Positions 17,421 through 27,081 of a stretch of 64,000 nucleotides of DNA are shown piece by piece. Within the stretch, counting starts at the first letter, position 1, and each line of letters starts with the position of its first letter. The stretch is from positions 62,001 through 126,000 of the forward strand of contig CAZOVG010000009.1 in NCBI GenBank assembly GCA_964583335.1, given 5' to 3'. The DNA is from JAGNKE01 sp964583335. GTDB taxonomy: Bacteria; Pseudomonadota; Alphaproteobacteria; Micavibrionales; Micavibrionaceae. Position numbers and translations under genes: made by a program. The notes below the pieces were generated by a model. It was not told where the DNA came from. It worked only from the letters and a program-made list of their open reading frames with translations, and made no database searches.

Positions 17421-18095
17421 CTACGCAGCCTTGACGAACACGGCGCGGTAGGCGTACCCGCGAAACAGGGATTCATAATGCAGCGTCCCCTTTTTGTCCT
17501 GCGCCATTCGCTTGAGATATTCGAGAATCTCCGGCTTGTGGTAGACATGGAACATCTTCAGCCACCAGAACAGAAATTTGCGGAAGAGGGGGGACAGCCC
17601 CTCCTGCCCGCCGAAATCGACGATATGAATCTCGCCGCCGGGCTGCAGAAGGTCAAGCGCATGATCAAGCGACTCTTGCCACGGCGGAATGATCGACAGC
17701 GCATAGGAAAAGACGATCTTGTCCAAAGGCGCCTCAAGCCCGAACAGCGCGGCCGGATCGAAGGTTTGCGAAAACGCCTGCCGCAGCATAATGGCGTCCC
17801 CATACCCTTCGCGCTTGATATTGCCTTGCGCGGTTTTGAGCATTTCCTCCGACGCGTCCAACCCGTAAAACTTTGCCTGCGGATATTTCTTGCGCATGCA
17901 GATCAGATTGCGCGCAGTGCCGCACCCGACCTCGCACACGGTTTGCCCGGCGGAAGGCCGCAGGCGTTCGATCAGAATATCGCGGCCCAAGAGATAATAT
18001 TTACGTGACGCATCGTATACGTGACGTGTCCAGCGGTACATGCGGTCCATGCTCTGCCGGGCTTGCTCTTCGCTCTGCTTCAGGGCGCTGCTCAT
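17421..18095 (-). CDS. btaB: Diacylglyceryl-homoserine N-methyltransferase, BtaB-like
   Basis: BtaB uses S-adenosylmethionine to trimethylate diacylglyceryl-homoserine to the betaine lipid DGTS. The 224-residue class I methyltransferase has the SAM-binding VCEVGCGTARNL near residue 57 and FYGLDASEEML after it, plus the family's MYRWTRHVYDASRKYYLLGRD segment near the N-terminus. It follows btaA with 15 bases between, and that partner supports the specific function. Confidence 0.9.
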   Translation of the reverse strand: MSSALKQSEEQARQSMDRMYRWTRHVYDASRKYYLLGRDILIERLRPSAGQTVCEVGCGTARNLICMRKKYPQAKFYGLDASEEMLKTAQGNIKREGYGDAIMLRQAFSQTFDPAALFGLEAPLDKIVFSYALSIIPPWQESLDHALDLLQPGGEIHIVDFGGQEGLSPLFRKFLFWWLKMFHVYHKPEILEYLKRMAQDKKGTLHYESLFRGYAYRAVFVKAA

Positions 18096-18110
18096 GCGAA
18101 AAAACCCTCG

Positions 18111-19397
18111 TCAGGCGGCGATCTTGTCGCTCTGCTTCTTGGAGTTGATATAGGTATGGAACCCGCCATAGATCGACGAACGGTCCTTGGCGACCGCTTC
18201 CGCCGACCGAACGGGGTTGTAATCCCACAGCCCCAGAAGGTCGGAGGGCAGGGAGCGCGACAGCGGGCTGTCCGTTCCCGCCGTGCGGAAAATGACGCGT
18301 GCGCCCGGTGCCGCCGTGCGGCTAACCTGTGTCCACAAATCGGTAAGCTGCGTGTCGTTCATCCAGTCCTGCGCGTCGAGGAACACGTAATTCTCGAAGC
18401 TTTCCTTGCCCTGATCCGCGAGGAAATCGGTGATCGAGGCGTGGATGATCTGCGCGCGCGAGGCGTTCGCCTTCACGGTCTCGTAATGCTGCTCCATCAG
18501 ATAGCGCGGGATCGCCTTACGCTTTGCGGTGTCGTAGCCGCGCCCGAAAGCCTGCCATGCAAAATAATTGGTGTCGATCGGGAAATCGCAGGCCATACGC
18601 TCCAGCCGTGCCTTCAGCAGACCGGCCATGTCGCCGCCCGCGTCGCGGCTCAGCTCGTCGAACTGGGCCGGAGGAATGCCGAGTCCGTACAAAGAAGTCG
18701 GCATGTTGCACAATTTGCGCACGATTTTCTTGTCGAACAGCGGGCCGAGCGTGCGGTTGAAGATCACGCGCTGCTCGTCCATCGTCCGCGCTTTCAAAAT
18801 GTCGCGCGGGTCCTGACCGTAGCATTTGGCGATGAAATGCACGGTGGCGATGAAGCTGCCGAGCAGACCTTTTTTGTAAAGGTTCTTGCGGAAGAAATTG
18901 ATCCGCCGCCCATGGCGAAGCGTGCGCTTCTCCCAGAAATCGCGCGTGAAACTGTCCAGATGCGGCGCGATGTAACGGTCGTAATTCTCGATATTCTTGG
19001 GCGAGTTCGCATGACCGAAGAACAGGAAAAAGCTCTCATAGTCCGGCAGGTGCTTCGCCGCCGCGAGCTTAAGCCGGCCCAGCGCCACGTGCGCGGGGTT
19101 CAGGTCGATCGCATGAATGGATTTAGGGCTTTCCGTGAGATAGTTCATCACGTTGCAGCCGCCCGAACAGATCGTCATGATGCGCGAATTCGGGCCGATC
19201 TTCATGGCTTCGATATCCACCTCCGGGTCTTCCCAGATTTGCGGATAGACGAATCCGCTGAACATCAACGTAAAAAGACGGTCCTGCAAGCCGCGCTTGG
19301 AAACGGGCTTGTGGCCGTGGCCCTGAACGGCCTCTTTTAACAGCTTTTTATTCGCAACGGTGGTTTCATCGCCGGTGGCGGAGGCTTCAGCACTCAT
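18111..19397 (-). CDS. btaA: S-adenosylmethionine:diacylglycerol 3-amino-3-carboxypropyltransferase BtaA
   Basis: BtaA moves the aminocarboxypropyl group of SAM onto diacylglycerol, making the homoserine lipid precursor of DGTS. The 428-residue protein (DUF3419) carries FSGFVYPQIWEDPEVD, the SAM site TICSGGCNVMNYL, and AIDLNPAH. ATG at 19397 is preferred to a TTG at 19472, because the extra residues overlap the promoter region. It is divergent from mfd. Betaine lipids typically replace phospholipids when phosphate is scarce, but I saw no complete Pho box upstream. Confidence 0.93.
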   Translation of the reverse strand: MSAEASATGDETTVANKKLLKEAVQGHGHKPVSKRGLQDRLFTLMFSGFVYPQIWEDPEVDIEAMKIGPNSRIMTICSGGCNVMNYLTESPKSIHAIDLNPAHVALGRLKLAAAKHLPDYESFFLFFGHANSPKNIENYDRYIAPHLDSFTRDFWEKRTLRHGRRINFFRKNLYKKGLLGSFIATVHFIAKCYGQDPRDILKARTMDEQRVIFNRTLGPLFDKKIVRKLCNMPTSLYGLGIPPAQFDELSRDAGGDMAGLLKARLERMACDFPIDTNYFAWQAFGRGYDTAKRKAIPRYLMEQHYETVKANASRAQIIHASITDFLADQGKESFENYVFLDAQDWMNDTQLTDLWTQVSRTAAPGARVIFRTAGTDSPLSRSLPSDLLGLWDYNPVRSAEAVAKDRSSIYGGFHTYINSKKQSDKIAA

Positions 19398-19427
19398 ATC
19401 TCGGGTGTCCCTAACCTTAGCTATCCC

Positions 19428-19455
19428 TTGAAATAGATTGAAACCTATATATAAA
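19428..19455 (+). promoter_or_regulatory. Candidate sigma-70-type promoter for mfd
   Basis: TTGAAA at 19428-19433 and TATAAA at 19450-19455 are separated by 16 bases in the AT-rich gap between btaA and mfd. Transcription would start near 19462, 18 bases before the TTG candidate start and 42 before the GTG candidate. Confidence 0.5.
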
Positions 19456-19479
19456 AAACCGCAGTAAGGCAAATGTCAT

Positions 19480-22400
19480 TTGGGCGGCAGGGCGCAGAGT
19501 TTTGTGAATAATCAGGCCGAAAAAAAAGCGGCGCAGCAGACCGGTCCGGTCGTCTACGGCGCGCCCGAGGGCCATGACGCCCGGCTGATGGCGCAACGCG
19601 CCCGCGCCCTGATGCCGCAGGATCGTATCCTCGTGCACGTGGCGATGGACGGCAACCGCCTCGCCGCTCTGACCGAGCATCTCGCCTTTTTTGCCCCGGA
19701 TGTCAAGGTGATAGCGCTCCCCGCGTGGGATTGCCTGCCCTATGACCGCGTATCCCCGCATGCCGATATCGTGGCCGCCCGCGTGGCCGCGCTCACGGGG
19801 GTTTTGGAATGGAAACGCCAGCCCGAGCGCTTCCCCCGTATCCTTTTGGTCAGCCTCAACGCCGCCGTCCAGCGCGTCATGCCCGCCGAGGCCCTGCGCG
19901 AGGCCAGCTTCGCCGCCGAAAAGGGCAAAACCCTCGATCTCAACAAGCTCCAGCTCTTTCTGGTGCAAAGCGGCTATATCCGCACCGAAACCGTCCGCGA
20001 GACGGGCGAGTTCGCCCTGCGCGGCGGAATTATTGATCTCTTCCCCGCCGCCTTCGAGAATCCGGTCCGAATCGATTTGTTTGGCGACGAGATCGAGTCC
20101 ATCCGCGCCTTCGACCCGATCACGCAGATCACCCTGCCCGGCGGAGAGATCAAAGACTTCGCGCTGGTCCCCGCGACCGAGTTCTTCCTCGACGAAGCGT
20201 CCATAAAGCGATTCCGAAGCGCCTACCGCGAACGCTTCGGGCCGCAGGCCGCGACCGACCCGGTTTATGAATCTGTCACGGCGGGCCGCAGGCATAGCGG
20301 CATGGAACATTGGCTGCCGCTCTTCCACGAAAAGATGCAAACGATCTTCGACTATGCGGGCGACTGCGCAATCACCTTCGATTTACACACGCACGATGCC
20401 TTTAACGAACGTCTTGTGCAGATCCGCGACTTTTACGCCTCGCGCAAAACCATGCTCGACGCCGCGCAAAAAAAATCCGGAAAAAAGGAAGCCGCCGCGA
20501 CCGCCTACCATCCGCTGCCCGTCAACGCACTCTATATAGAGGAGGGCGAATGGCTGGCCCGCGCGAAGGACGCGGCGGAGTTTTCGCCCTTCGGCGCGCC
20601 GGGCATCGATGAGCCGCAATCCGGCGAAGCCCGCAAGGGCCGCGATTTCTCGGATGTACGGGCGCAGCCCAAGGGCGACGTGTTCGCAGCCTTGAAGCAG
20701 CATATCGTCGCGCTGGAGCAGCAAAATAAAAAGGTGATCGTCGCCTGTTACGGCGAAGGCTCGCGCCAGCGCCTCGCGGGCCTGATGGATCACGCAGGCA
20801 TCGGCCCGATCAAAAATTGTGCAAACTGGGAAGAAGTCAAAGCCCTCAAACCCGGCCAGACCGGCATGGCCGTTCTGGGGCTGGAGCATGGCTTCGCCGC
20901 GCAGGATCTCGCCGTCATCAGCGAGCAGGACATTCTCGGTGACCGGCTGGTCAGAAAATCCAAGGCCCGCAAAAAGGCCGATAATTTCCTGCGCGAGGTC
21001 TCCAGCCTCGCCCCCGGCGATCTGGTCGTGCACGTCGATCACGGCATCGGCCGCTTCATCCAGCTTGAAACCGTCAAGGCCGCCGGAACCTTCCATGATT
21101 GCCTGAAGCTCGAATATGCGGGCGGCGACCGCCTCTTCGTGCCCGTGGAAAATATGGAGGTGCTCTCACGCTTCGGCAGTGACGAGGGCACGGTGGAACT
21201 GGACAAGCTCGGCGGAGCGGGCTGGCAGGCGCGTAAGGCGCGGGCCAAAAAAGACCTCATGGAAATGGCCGATCAGCTTTTAAAAATCGCCGCGCAGCGC
21301 ATTCTCTCGAAGGCCGACAAACTCCAGATTTCAAGCGACGTCTATAACGAATTCGCCGCGAAATTCCCCTATCAGGAAACCGAGGATCAGGAACGCGCCA
21401 TCGACGACGTTCTGGCCGGGCTCGCCGCCGAACACCCGATGGACCGCCTCGTCTGCGGCGACGTGGGCTTCGGCAAGACCGAAGTCGCCATTCGCGCCGC
21501 CTTCATCGCGGCCATGTCCGGCGCGCAGGTCGCGCTGATTGTCCCGACGACTCTGCTCGCCCGCCAGCATTACCATAATTTTACAAAACGCTTCGCCGGA
21601 ACGACGATCAAGGTCGAACAGCTCTCCCGCCTTGTCGCGGCCAAGGACGCAGGGCGGATCAGGGACGGCCTCGCGGACGGAACCGTCCAGATCGTCATCG
21701 GCACCCACGCCCTTCTGAGCAAAAGCATAAAATTCCAGAATCTTGCGCTCCTGATCGTGGACGAGGAGCAGCGCTTCGGCGTCAAGCAAAAGGAAAAGCT
21801 CAAGTCCTTGAAACAGAACGTGCATGTTTTAACGCTCACCGCTACGCCGATCCCGCGCACCCTGCAAATGTCGCTCACGGGCGTCAAGGAGATGAGCCTC
21901 ATCACAACCCCGCCCGTGGACCGCCTCGCCGTGCGCACCTTCGTCATGCCGCATGATCCGGTCGTCGTGCGCGACGCGCTGTTGCGCGAACACTACCGGG
22001 GCGGGCAGAGCTTCTATGTGGTCCCGCGCATCGCCGATTTGCCGGAAATCGAGGAGGAGTTGAAGGAAACCGTTCCTGAAATCCGTTTCATCTCCGCCCA
22101 CGGCCAACTCGCGCCCACGGAACTCGAAGACCGGATGGAGGCGTTCTACGAGGGCCGCTACGGCATCCTGCTCGCCACGAACATCATCGAAAGCGGCATC
22201 GACATCCCCACTGCCAACACCATGATCGTCCACCGCGCCGATATGTTTGGCCTCGCGCAGCTTTACCAGATCCGGGGACGCATCGGCCGCTCCAAACAGC
22301 GCGCCTACGCCTACATGACTTACCGCCCCGGCGTGACGCTGAACCCCAACGCGCTGCGTCGTCTGGAAGTTCTGGAAACGCTGGATACGCTCGGCTCCGG

Positions 22401-23031
22401 CTTCCAATTAGCCAGTCATGACATGGATATACGCGGAGCAGGCAATCTTTTGGGTGAAAGCCAGTCCGGCCATATCCGCGAAATTGGGGTGGAACTCTAC
22501 CAACAAATGCTGGAGGAAGCCGTGGCCGCCGCGCGTCAGGGCGCAGGCGCGGATTCCGGCGCCGTGGTCGAAGAACGCTGGTCGCCGCAAATCGCGATGG
22601 GGACATCTGTTTTAATCCCAGAAGCTTACGTGAAAGATTTAAATGTCAGGATGAACCTTTATCGCCGCCTGAGCGACCTTCTGGAGCCCGCCGATATCGA
22701 ATCCTTCGCCGCCGAACTGATCGACCGTTTCGGCCCCATCCCGCCCGAGGTCGAAAACCTGCTGGATATCCTCAAGATCAAGCAGCTCAGCCGCAAGGCT
22801 GGAATTTCCCACGTCGATGCGGGGCCCAAAGGCGCGGTGATCGCCTTCCATAACAACAACCCGCCCAACGTGCCGGGCCTGATGAAATGGATGACCGAGC
22901 AGCGCGGCGCCGTCCGCCTGCGCCCCGATCAGAAACTGGCGGTCACCCGCACGTGGGAGAATGTCGGCCAGCGCGTAAAGGGCGTTCAGAGTCTCCTGCG
23001 CGAACTGGGCGATTTTTCCTCAACCGGATGA
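19480..23031 (+). CDS. mfd: Transcription-repair coupling factor
   Basis: Mfd removes RNA polymerase stalled at lesions and recruits UvrA. The protein (up to 1183 residues) has the UvrB-like N-terminal domain (LPAWDCLPYDRVSP), the RNA-polymerase-interaction domain (LVVHVDHGIGRF near residue 515), and RecG-like translocase motifs GDVGFGKTEVA, DEEQRFG, TATPIPRTLQMS and QIRGRIGRS. A TRCF C-terminal domain completes it. The start is either TTG at 19480 or GTG at 19504; both lie before the first conserved residues. Confidence 0.97.
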   Translation: MGGRAQSFVNNQAEKKAAQQTGPVVYGAPEGHDARLMAQRARALMPQDRILVHVAMDGNRLAALTEHLAFFAPDVKVIALPAWDCLPYDRVSPHADIVAARVAALTGVLEWKRQPERFPRILLVSLNAAVQRVMPAEALREASFAAEKGKTLDLNKLQLFLVQSGYIRTETVRETGEFALRGGIIDLFPAAFENPVRIDLFGDEIESIRAFDPITQITLPGGEIKDFALVPATEFFLDEASIKRFRSAYRERFGPQAATDPVYESVTAGRRHSGMEHWLPLFHEKMQTIFDYAGDCAITFDLHTHDAFNERLVQIRDFYASRKTMLDAAQKKSGKKEAAATAYHPLPVNALYIEEGEWLARAKDAAEFSPFGAPGIDEPQSGEARKGRDFSDVRAQPKGDVFAALKQHIVALEQQNKKVIVACYGEGSRQRLAGLMDHAGIGPIKNCANWEEVKALKPGQTGMAVLGLEHGFAAQDLAVISEQDILGDRLVRKSKARKKADNFLREVSSLAPGDLVVHVDHGIGRFIQLETVKAAGTFHDCLKLEYAGGDRLFVPVENMEVLSRFGSDEGTVELDKLGGAGWQARKARAKKDLMEMADQLLKIAAQRILSKADKLQISSDVYNEFAAKFPYQETEDQERAIDDVLAGLAAEHPMDRLVCGDVGFGKTEVAIRAAFIAAMSGAQVALIVPTTLLARQHYHNFTKRFAGTTIKVEQLSRLVAAKDAGRIRDGLADGTVQIVIGTHALLSKSIKFQNLALLIVDEEQRFGVKQKEKLKSLKQNVHVLTLTATPIPRTLQMSLTGVKEMSLITTPPVDRLAVRTFVMPHDPVVVRDALLREHYRGGQSFYVVPRIADLPEIEEELKETVPEIRFISAHGQLAPTELEDRMEAFYEGRYGILLATNIIESGIDIPTANTMIVHRADMFGLAQLYQIRGRIGRSKQRAYAYMTYRPGVTLNPNALRRLEVLETLDTLGSGFQLASHDMDIRGAGNLLGESQSGHIREIGVELYQQMLEEAVAAARQGAGADSGAVVEERWSPQIAMGTSVLIPEAYVKDLNVRMNLYRRLSDLLEPADIESFAAELIDRFGPIPPEVENLLDILKIKQLSRKAGISHVDAGPKGAVIAFHNNNPPNVPGLMKWMTEQRGAVRLRPDQKLAVTRTWENVGQRVKGVQSLLRELGDFSSTG

Positions 23032-23097
23032 CATAAGAATTTGGCGTTTTCGCCGAATTGTGCCATGCTGTGCGAGTTATCGAAGACAGGATTCCTG

Positions 23098-23544
23098 ATG
23101 TCGTCACGCCTTTATGTCGAAAACCGCATTCGCGAAGCGCTGAAGAAAGCCAGAGGAAACAAGAACCTCGCGCGTCAGCAACTCATCGCCTGGACCTACG
23201 AAGACGCCAAGCTTCTGCACGCTCTGACCCGACCGCATCTTGATGGAATCATCGCCTATAATATCGACCGCCTCCTATCGGGTCGCAGCGAAGCCGCCAA
23301 AGAGGAGGGCGTCAACGCTAAAACGGCTGCGAAAGCCCCGCCGCCCGCCGCCCGCAAGCCCAAGGCGGACGATTTCGGCATGGAGCTTCTGCGCGCCGTC
23401 GCCGCCTCCGACGCCACCATCTTCGGGCAGGAGGCCGGAGCGCCCCCCGCCAAGCGCGGGCAAGCCTCGCGCCGCCATGTCGATGCGCTCATGAAAATGG
23501 CCGCGAGCGTCGAACGCAAAAAACCCAAGACCGACAAGACCTGA
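23098..23544 (+). CDS. Conserved hypothetical protein downstream of mfd
   Basis: This 148-residue protein is basic and Ala/Lys/Pro-rich in its second half, with no signal peptide or membrane segment. The N-terminal third (YVENRIREALKKARGNKNLARQQLIAW) looks folded and helical; residues 65-90 form a low-complexity linker. ATG at 23098 follows GACAGGATTCCTG, a weak ribosome site; an upstream in-frame TTG at 23041 seems unlikely. The stop is three bases before the kinase gene, so the two are co-transcribed. No function recognised. Confidence 0.65.
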   Translation: MSSRLYVENRIREALKKARGNKNLARQQLIAWTYEDAKLLHALTRPHLDGIIAYNIDRLLSGRSEAAKEEGVNAKTAAKAPPPAARKPKADDFGMELLRAVAASDATIFGQEAGAPPAKRGQASRRHVDALMKMAASVERKKPKTDKT

Positions 23545-23547
23545 TCC

Positions 23548-24576
23548 ATGACAGCCGTGAACCTGACGGCGCTGGCCAGAGATATCGGGTGCGAGTCGCT
23601 CACGCCCTTGCCGCGCGACGTCTCCCCGCGCCAATATTACCGGGGCCGTCAAAAGGGCCGCAGCGTCGTCGTCATGACCTATCCGCTCAACCCCGAAAGC
23701 GGCGCGGAGCTTCGGCAATTCATAAGGCTCGCCCGCTGGCTCGCGCAAAAAGGCATCAAGACCCCCGCCATCTATGCCGAGGATATGACCAACAACCGCG
23801 CGTTGATCGAGGATCTGGGCGACACCAGCTTCGGTAAGGCCCTGAAAAAAGGCGCTGACCGCACGGAGCTTTATACGCTGGCCGCCGATGTGCTGCGCCA
23901 CCTGCGCGGCGCGGGCATCCCCGAGAATCTGGAGCCTTTCGAGCACAGCCGCATCCGCCGCAACGTGCGCCAGTTGCCCGATTATTATGTCGCCTTCACG
24001 CGCGGACAGGCGACTCCGGAGCCTCTGACGAAGGATTTTCTGGAAATTTGGAATCAAATCGAAAAAAGTCTGCCGCCCTGTCCGCGCGGCTTCCTTCACG
24101 GCGACTACCATCTGGAAAACCTGATGCTTCTGGAAAAGGGCGAAGGCCTAGCCCGCTGCGCCCTCATCGACTTTCAGGATGCGCTGGAAGGCCCGATCCC
24201 CTACGATCTGGTCAATCTTCTGGAGGACGCCCGCATGGACGTGCCGGACGATTTATCGCAAACGCTCATCGCCCGCTACTGCGAGGGGATGAGCGCACAG
24301 GAAGAGGAGGTTTTCCGCCTCTGGTACCGCGTTCTGGGCACGCAATTCCACTGCCGCGTCATCGGTCTATTCGTCAAACTGGCCGCCGAGCAGAGTAGGG
24401 ATGAATACCTTATCCATATCAGCCGCTTGCAAAATTACATTAAAATGGGGGTTGAACACCCCGCCCTGGCCCCCCTGAAAGGCTGGCTGGCGAAAGAAGG
24501 GGTTGATTTTGCCCCGATAAAGGATTTGAATGGGGCCGAAATCCGGGAAAAATTCCGGATGATGGACAAAAAGTAA
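23548..24576 (+). CDS. Aminoglycoside-phosphotransferase-fold kinase, AmgK-like
   Basis: This 342-residue kinase has the catalytic loop FLHGDYHLENLML near residue 185 and the metal-binding LIDFQDA near residue 206, both hallmarks of the APH family. In Alphaproteobacteria the closest arrangement is AmgK, which phosphorylates anomeric N-acetylmuramic acid and GlcNAc in cell wall recycling. Its usual partner MurU is not next to it here, so the substrate is uncertain. Cytosolic, no extra domains. Confidence 0.8.
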   Translation: MTAVNLTALARDIGCESLTPLPRDVSPRQYYRGRQKGRSVVVMTYPLNPESGAELRQFIRLARWLAQKGIKTPAIYAEDMTNNRALIEDLGDTSFGKALKKGADRTELYTLAADVLRHLRGAGIPENLEPFEHSRIRRNVRQLPDYYVAFTRGQATPEPLTKDFLEIWNQIEKSLPPCPRGFLHGDYHLENLMLLEKGEGLARCALIDFQDALEGPIPYDLVNLLEDARMDVPDDLSQTLIARYCEGMSAQEEEVFRLWYRVLGTQFHCRVIGLFVKLAAEQSRDEYLIHISRLQNYIKMGVEHPALAPLKGWLAKEGVDFAPIKDLNGAEIREKFRMMDKK

Positions 24577-24609
24577 TAACAGCACTGCACGTAACGTTAG
24601 GAGAAAACC

Positions 24610-25830
24610 ATGTCGCTCGTTGCCGACCGCCTGAGCCGGATCAAACCATCCCCCACCATCGCCGTGACCAATAAGGCGAAGGAGCTGAAGGATGCCGGAC
24701 GCGACGTGATCGGCCTCGGCGCGGGCGAGCCGGACTTCGACACGCCGGATTTCATCAAGGAGGCCGCGTATAAGGCGATCCGCGAGGGCCAGACGAAATA
24801 TACCGCCGTGGACGGCACCCCGCAGCTTAAAGACGCGATCATCGCCAAGTTCAAGCGCGACAACGACCTGACCTATAAGCGCGAGCAGATCACCGTGGGA
24901 ACCGGCGGCAAGCAGGTGCTCTATAACGCCCTAATGGCCTCGGTGAATCCCGGCGACGAGGTGATCATCCCCGCGCCGTACTGGGTATCCTACCCCGACA
25001 TGGTGCTGCTGGCCGAGGGAACCCCGGTGGCCGTGAACTGCCCGAAGGAAAACAACTTCAAGCTCCAGCCCAAGGACCTCGAAAAGGCGATCACGCCCAA
25101 AACCAAATGGGTGATTCTCAACTCGCCCTCCAACCCGACGGGCGCGGCCTATTCATGGGACGAGATGAAGGCCCTGACCGACGTTCTGGTGAAACATCCG
25201 CATGTCTACGTCATGACCGACGACATGTACGAGCACTTAGTCTATGACGGGTTCAAATTCTGCACCCCCGCGCAGGTCGAACCGAAACTCTACGACCGCA
25301 CGCTCACCGTCAACGGCGTCTCCAAATCCTACTCCATGACCGGCTGGCGGATCGGCTACGCGGGCGGCCCGGTAGCCCTGATCAAGGCCATCGCGATCAT
25401 GCAGAGTCAGAGCACCTCCAACCCGTCATCAATCTCGCAAGCCGCCTCGGTGGCCGCGCTGAACGGCGACCAGAGTTTCCTCAACGAGCGCAACGAAAGC
25501 TTCCGCCAGCGCCGCGACATGGTGGTGAAAATGCTGAACGAGGCCGAAGGCATCGAATGCCTGACCCCCGAGGGCGCGTTCTACGTCTATCCCTCCTGCG
25601 CGGGTTGCATCGGCAAGACCACGCCGGACGGCAAGCTGATCAAGACGGACGAGGATTTCGTGACGTATCTTCTGGAATCCGAAGGCGTGGCCTGCGTACA
25701 GGGCACGGCGTTCGGCCTCGCGCCGTATTTCCGTATTTCCTACGCCACCTCCGCCGAAGCACTGCAGGAAGCCTGCAAGCGCATCCAGCGGGCTTGCGCG
25801 GCCCTCAAGGGTAAGGCGCAGGCGGCCTGA
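24610..25830 (+). CDS. aspC: Pyridoxal-phosphate aminotransferase, aspartate type
   Basis: This 406-residue class I aminotransferase has the fold-type I features GAGEPDFDTP, YTAVDGTPQLKDAI, SPSNPTGAAY (substrate-binding Asn), DDMYEHLVYDG, and the PLP lysine in NGVSKSYSMTGWRIGY. This subfamily (I-gamma, AatA-like) interconverts aspartate and glutamate, and members may also accept prephenate. A strong AGGAG ribosome site precedes the ATG. The gene stands alone between the kinase gene and a convergent hydrolase gene. Confidence 0.92.
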   Translation: MSLVADRLSRIKPSPTIAVTNKAKELKDAGRDVIGLGAGEPDFDTPDFIKEAAYKAIREGQTKYTAVDGTPQLKDAIIAKFKRDNDLTYKREQITVGTGGKQVLYNALMASVNPGDEVIIPAPYWVSYPDMVLLAEGTPVAVNCPKENNFKLQPKDLEKAITPKTKWVILNSPSNPTGAAYSWDEMKALTDVLVKHPHVYVMTDDMYEHLVYDGFKFCTPAQVEPKLYDRTLTVNGVSKSYSMTGWRIGYAGGPVALIKAIAIMQSQSTSNPSSISQAASVAALNGDQSFLNERNESFRQRRDMVVKMLNEAEGIECLTPEGAFYVYPSCAGCIGKTTPDGKLIKTDEDFVTYLLESEGVACVQGTAFGLAPYFRISYATSAEALQEACKRIQRACAALKGKAQAA

Positions 25831-25839
25831 TCACGGCCT

Positions 25840-26958
25840 TCAAGCGTGCTGGTAGTCGGGAAGATCGCCCTCATCGTTATGGGCGTCGCTCCTCAGATCG
25901 TCCAGATCGTAAGTGGCGTAAGGCGTGCCTGCGGAGAACAGCGGAGACTCGGGCGGCTCGGTCAAATCGTCCAGGCGCTGGATGATCGAGTGCCGCACCG
26001 CCGGAGCGCGCAGCAAATCGTGGTCCTCCTTGCAAAGCTTAATCTCAGCACCTTCAAGTTTGGCAGCTTTCGTCGCGGTATGAGGGCAGGAGAAGCTGTC
26101 ATTCGTGCTGATGAAGAACGTTTGGGGAATGGTAATCGCCGATGCGCCCGCAACGATCTCCTGCTCCTTGCGGTCAAAATAAGCACGGCCGTACTCGGCG
26201 ATTTCAAGGATTTGCCCCAGAGTCGGGCGATGGAAAGGGTCTTCCTCGAACAAAAGGTGGCTGATGCCGCGCATCCAATAATAAAGCCGGTCAAAGAGAG
26301 GCGTGCCGGCCAGCTCGTTAAAGTGCCGCCGCGCATGTCCCTTGAAAATCTTATGCAAGATGGGGTGAAACTCTTGGGAAGCGCCCGAAGTATCGAAAAA
26401 CGATGCGGCATGCAAAGCGTGAGCGATAGGGGGAAGCCGCTCGCCTTGAAAGCGCGCGTCGATCAGTGCATGCTGAAAAAGCATCCCGCTCGTCGAATGG
26501 GTCAGCACGAAGCGCTGCAGATCGTCGGGGAAAGCCGTGTACAAAGGCGAATCTTTAGAAAAAGCGAAGTTCTTGATTCGTAGGAGCGAGTCGCCGAGCG
26601 TTCCGGTCTGAAGCCCGGGAGGAGCCAGCCGCATCGCCGCGACGGAATAGCCGGCCTGCCTGATATCCTCGATCGCGTCGATTTTATCGATGACATTAGT
26701 TTTCCAGCCGGGAATGAAGCCCACGATGCCGCGCGGCTCGTCGGCGGGGATGACCGTAACCCTCGCCCTTTTCGGTCCGTCATCCGTTTCATAATCGAGT
26801 GTATGGACCTGCCAGTCGTCGGGCAGCTTGACGGTTGCGGCGGAGAGCGATGTCGCGGTCAGCATGGCCGCAGGAAGGCCTCTGAACGCCCGCAAAAGCT
26901 GCGCGAAAGAGTAGTCTTTCCTTACAGAATTCGAAGAAGACGAAAACAGATCACGCAT
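25840..26958 (-). CDS. Alpha/beta-hydrolase-like protein
   Basis: This 372-residue protein fits an alpha/beta hydrolase: an early VGFIPGWKTN segment (oxyanion region), a nucleophile elbow at THSTSG with Ser155, a candidate acid in FISTNDSFS near residue 290, and a candidate His in KEDHDLLRAP near residue 315. The elbow has Thr and Ser where most relatives have Gly. No signal peptide is clear, although residues 25-42 are weakly hydrophobic. The acidic C-terminal tail (about 35 residues) is probably disordered. Substrate unknown. The single gene ends convergently with aspC. Confidence 0.7.
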   Translation of the reverse strand: MRDLFSSSSNSVRKDYSFAQLLRAFRGLPAAMLTATSLSAATVKLPDDWQVHTLDYETDDGPKRARVTVIPADEPRGIVGFIPGWKTNVIDKIDAIEDIRQAGYSVAAMRLAPPGLQTGTLGDSLLRIKNFAFSKDSPLYTAFPDDLQRFVLTHSTSGMLFQHALIDARFQGERLPPIAHALHAASFFDTSGASQEFHPILHKIFKGHARRHFNELAGTPLFDRLYYWMRGISHLLFEEDPFHRPTLGQILEIAEYGRAYFDRKEQEIVAGASAITIPQTFFISTNDSFSCPHTATKAAKLEGAEIKLCKEDHDLLRAPAVRHSIIQRLDDLTEPPESPLFSAGTPYATYDLDDLRSDAHNDEGDLPDYQHA

Positions 26959-27054
26959 ACCCCGTCCGCACGTATTTTTTTAAAAAAATTATACAGTGCG
27001 TAAATAGTACCAAAAAAAAACGTAAGATACACGCATTTACCCGAAAAACCCCCG

Positions 27055-27081
27055 AAAAAGAAAAACCGGGCAAAAGCCCGG
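27055..27081 (-). terminator. Rho-independent terminator of the small RNA candidate
   Basis: On the minus strand CCGGGC (27081-27076), a UUUU loop and GCCCGG (27071-27066) form a perfect 6-bp stem followed by UUUUUCUUUUU. It is the only strong signal between the LysR gene and the hydrolase gene. Confidence 0.8.

Noticed and set aside
18021..19340. Long plus-strand open frame (439 codons) opposite btaA
   Set aside because: It mirrors the real gene in a high-GC region, has Arg/His/Val-rich composition without any motif, and btaA on the other strand is unmistakable.
19474..19479. TGTCAT as a Pho box upstream of btaA
   Set aside because: Only one half of the expected direct repeat is present, and it lies in the mfd leader.
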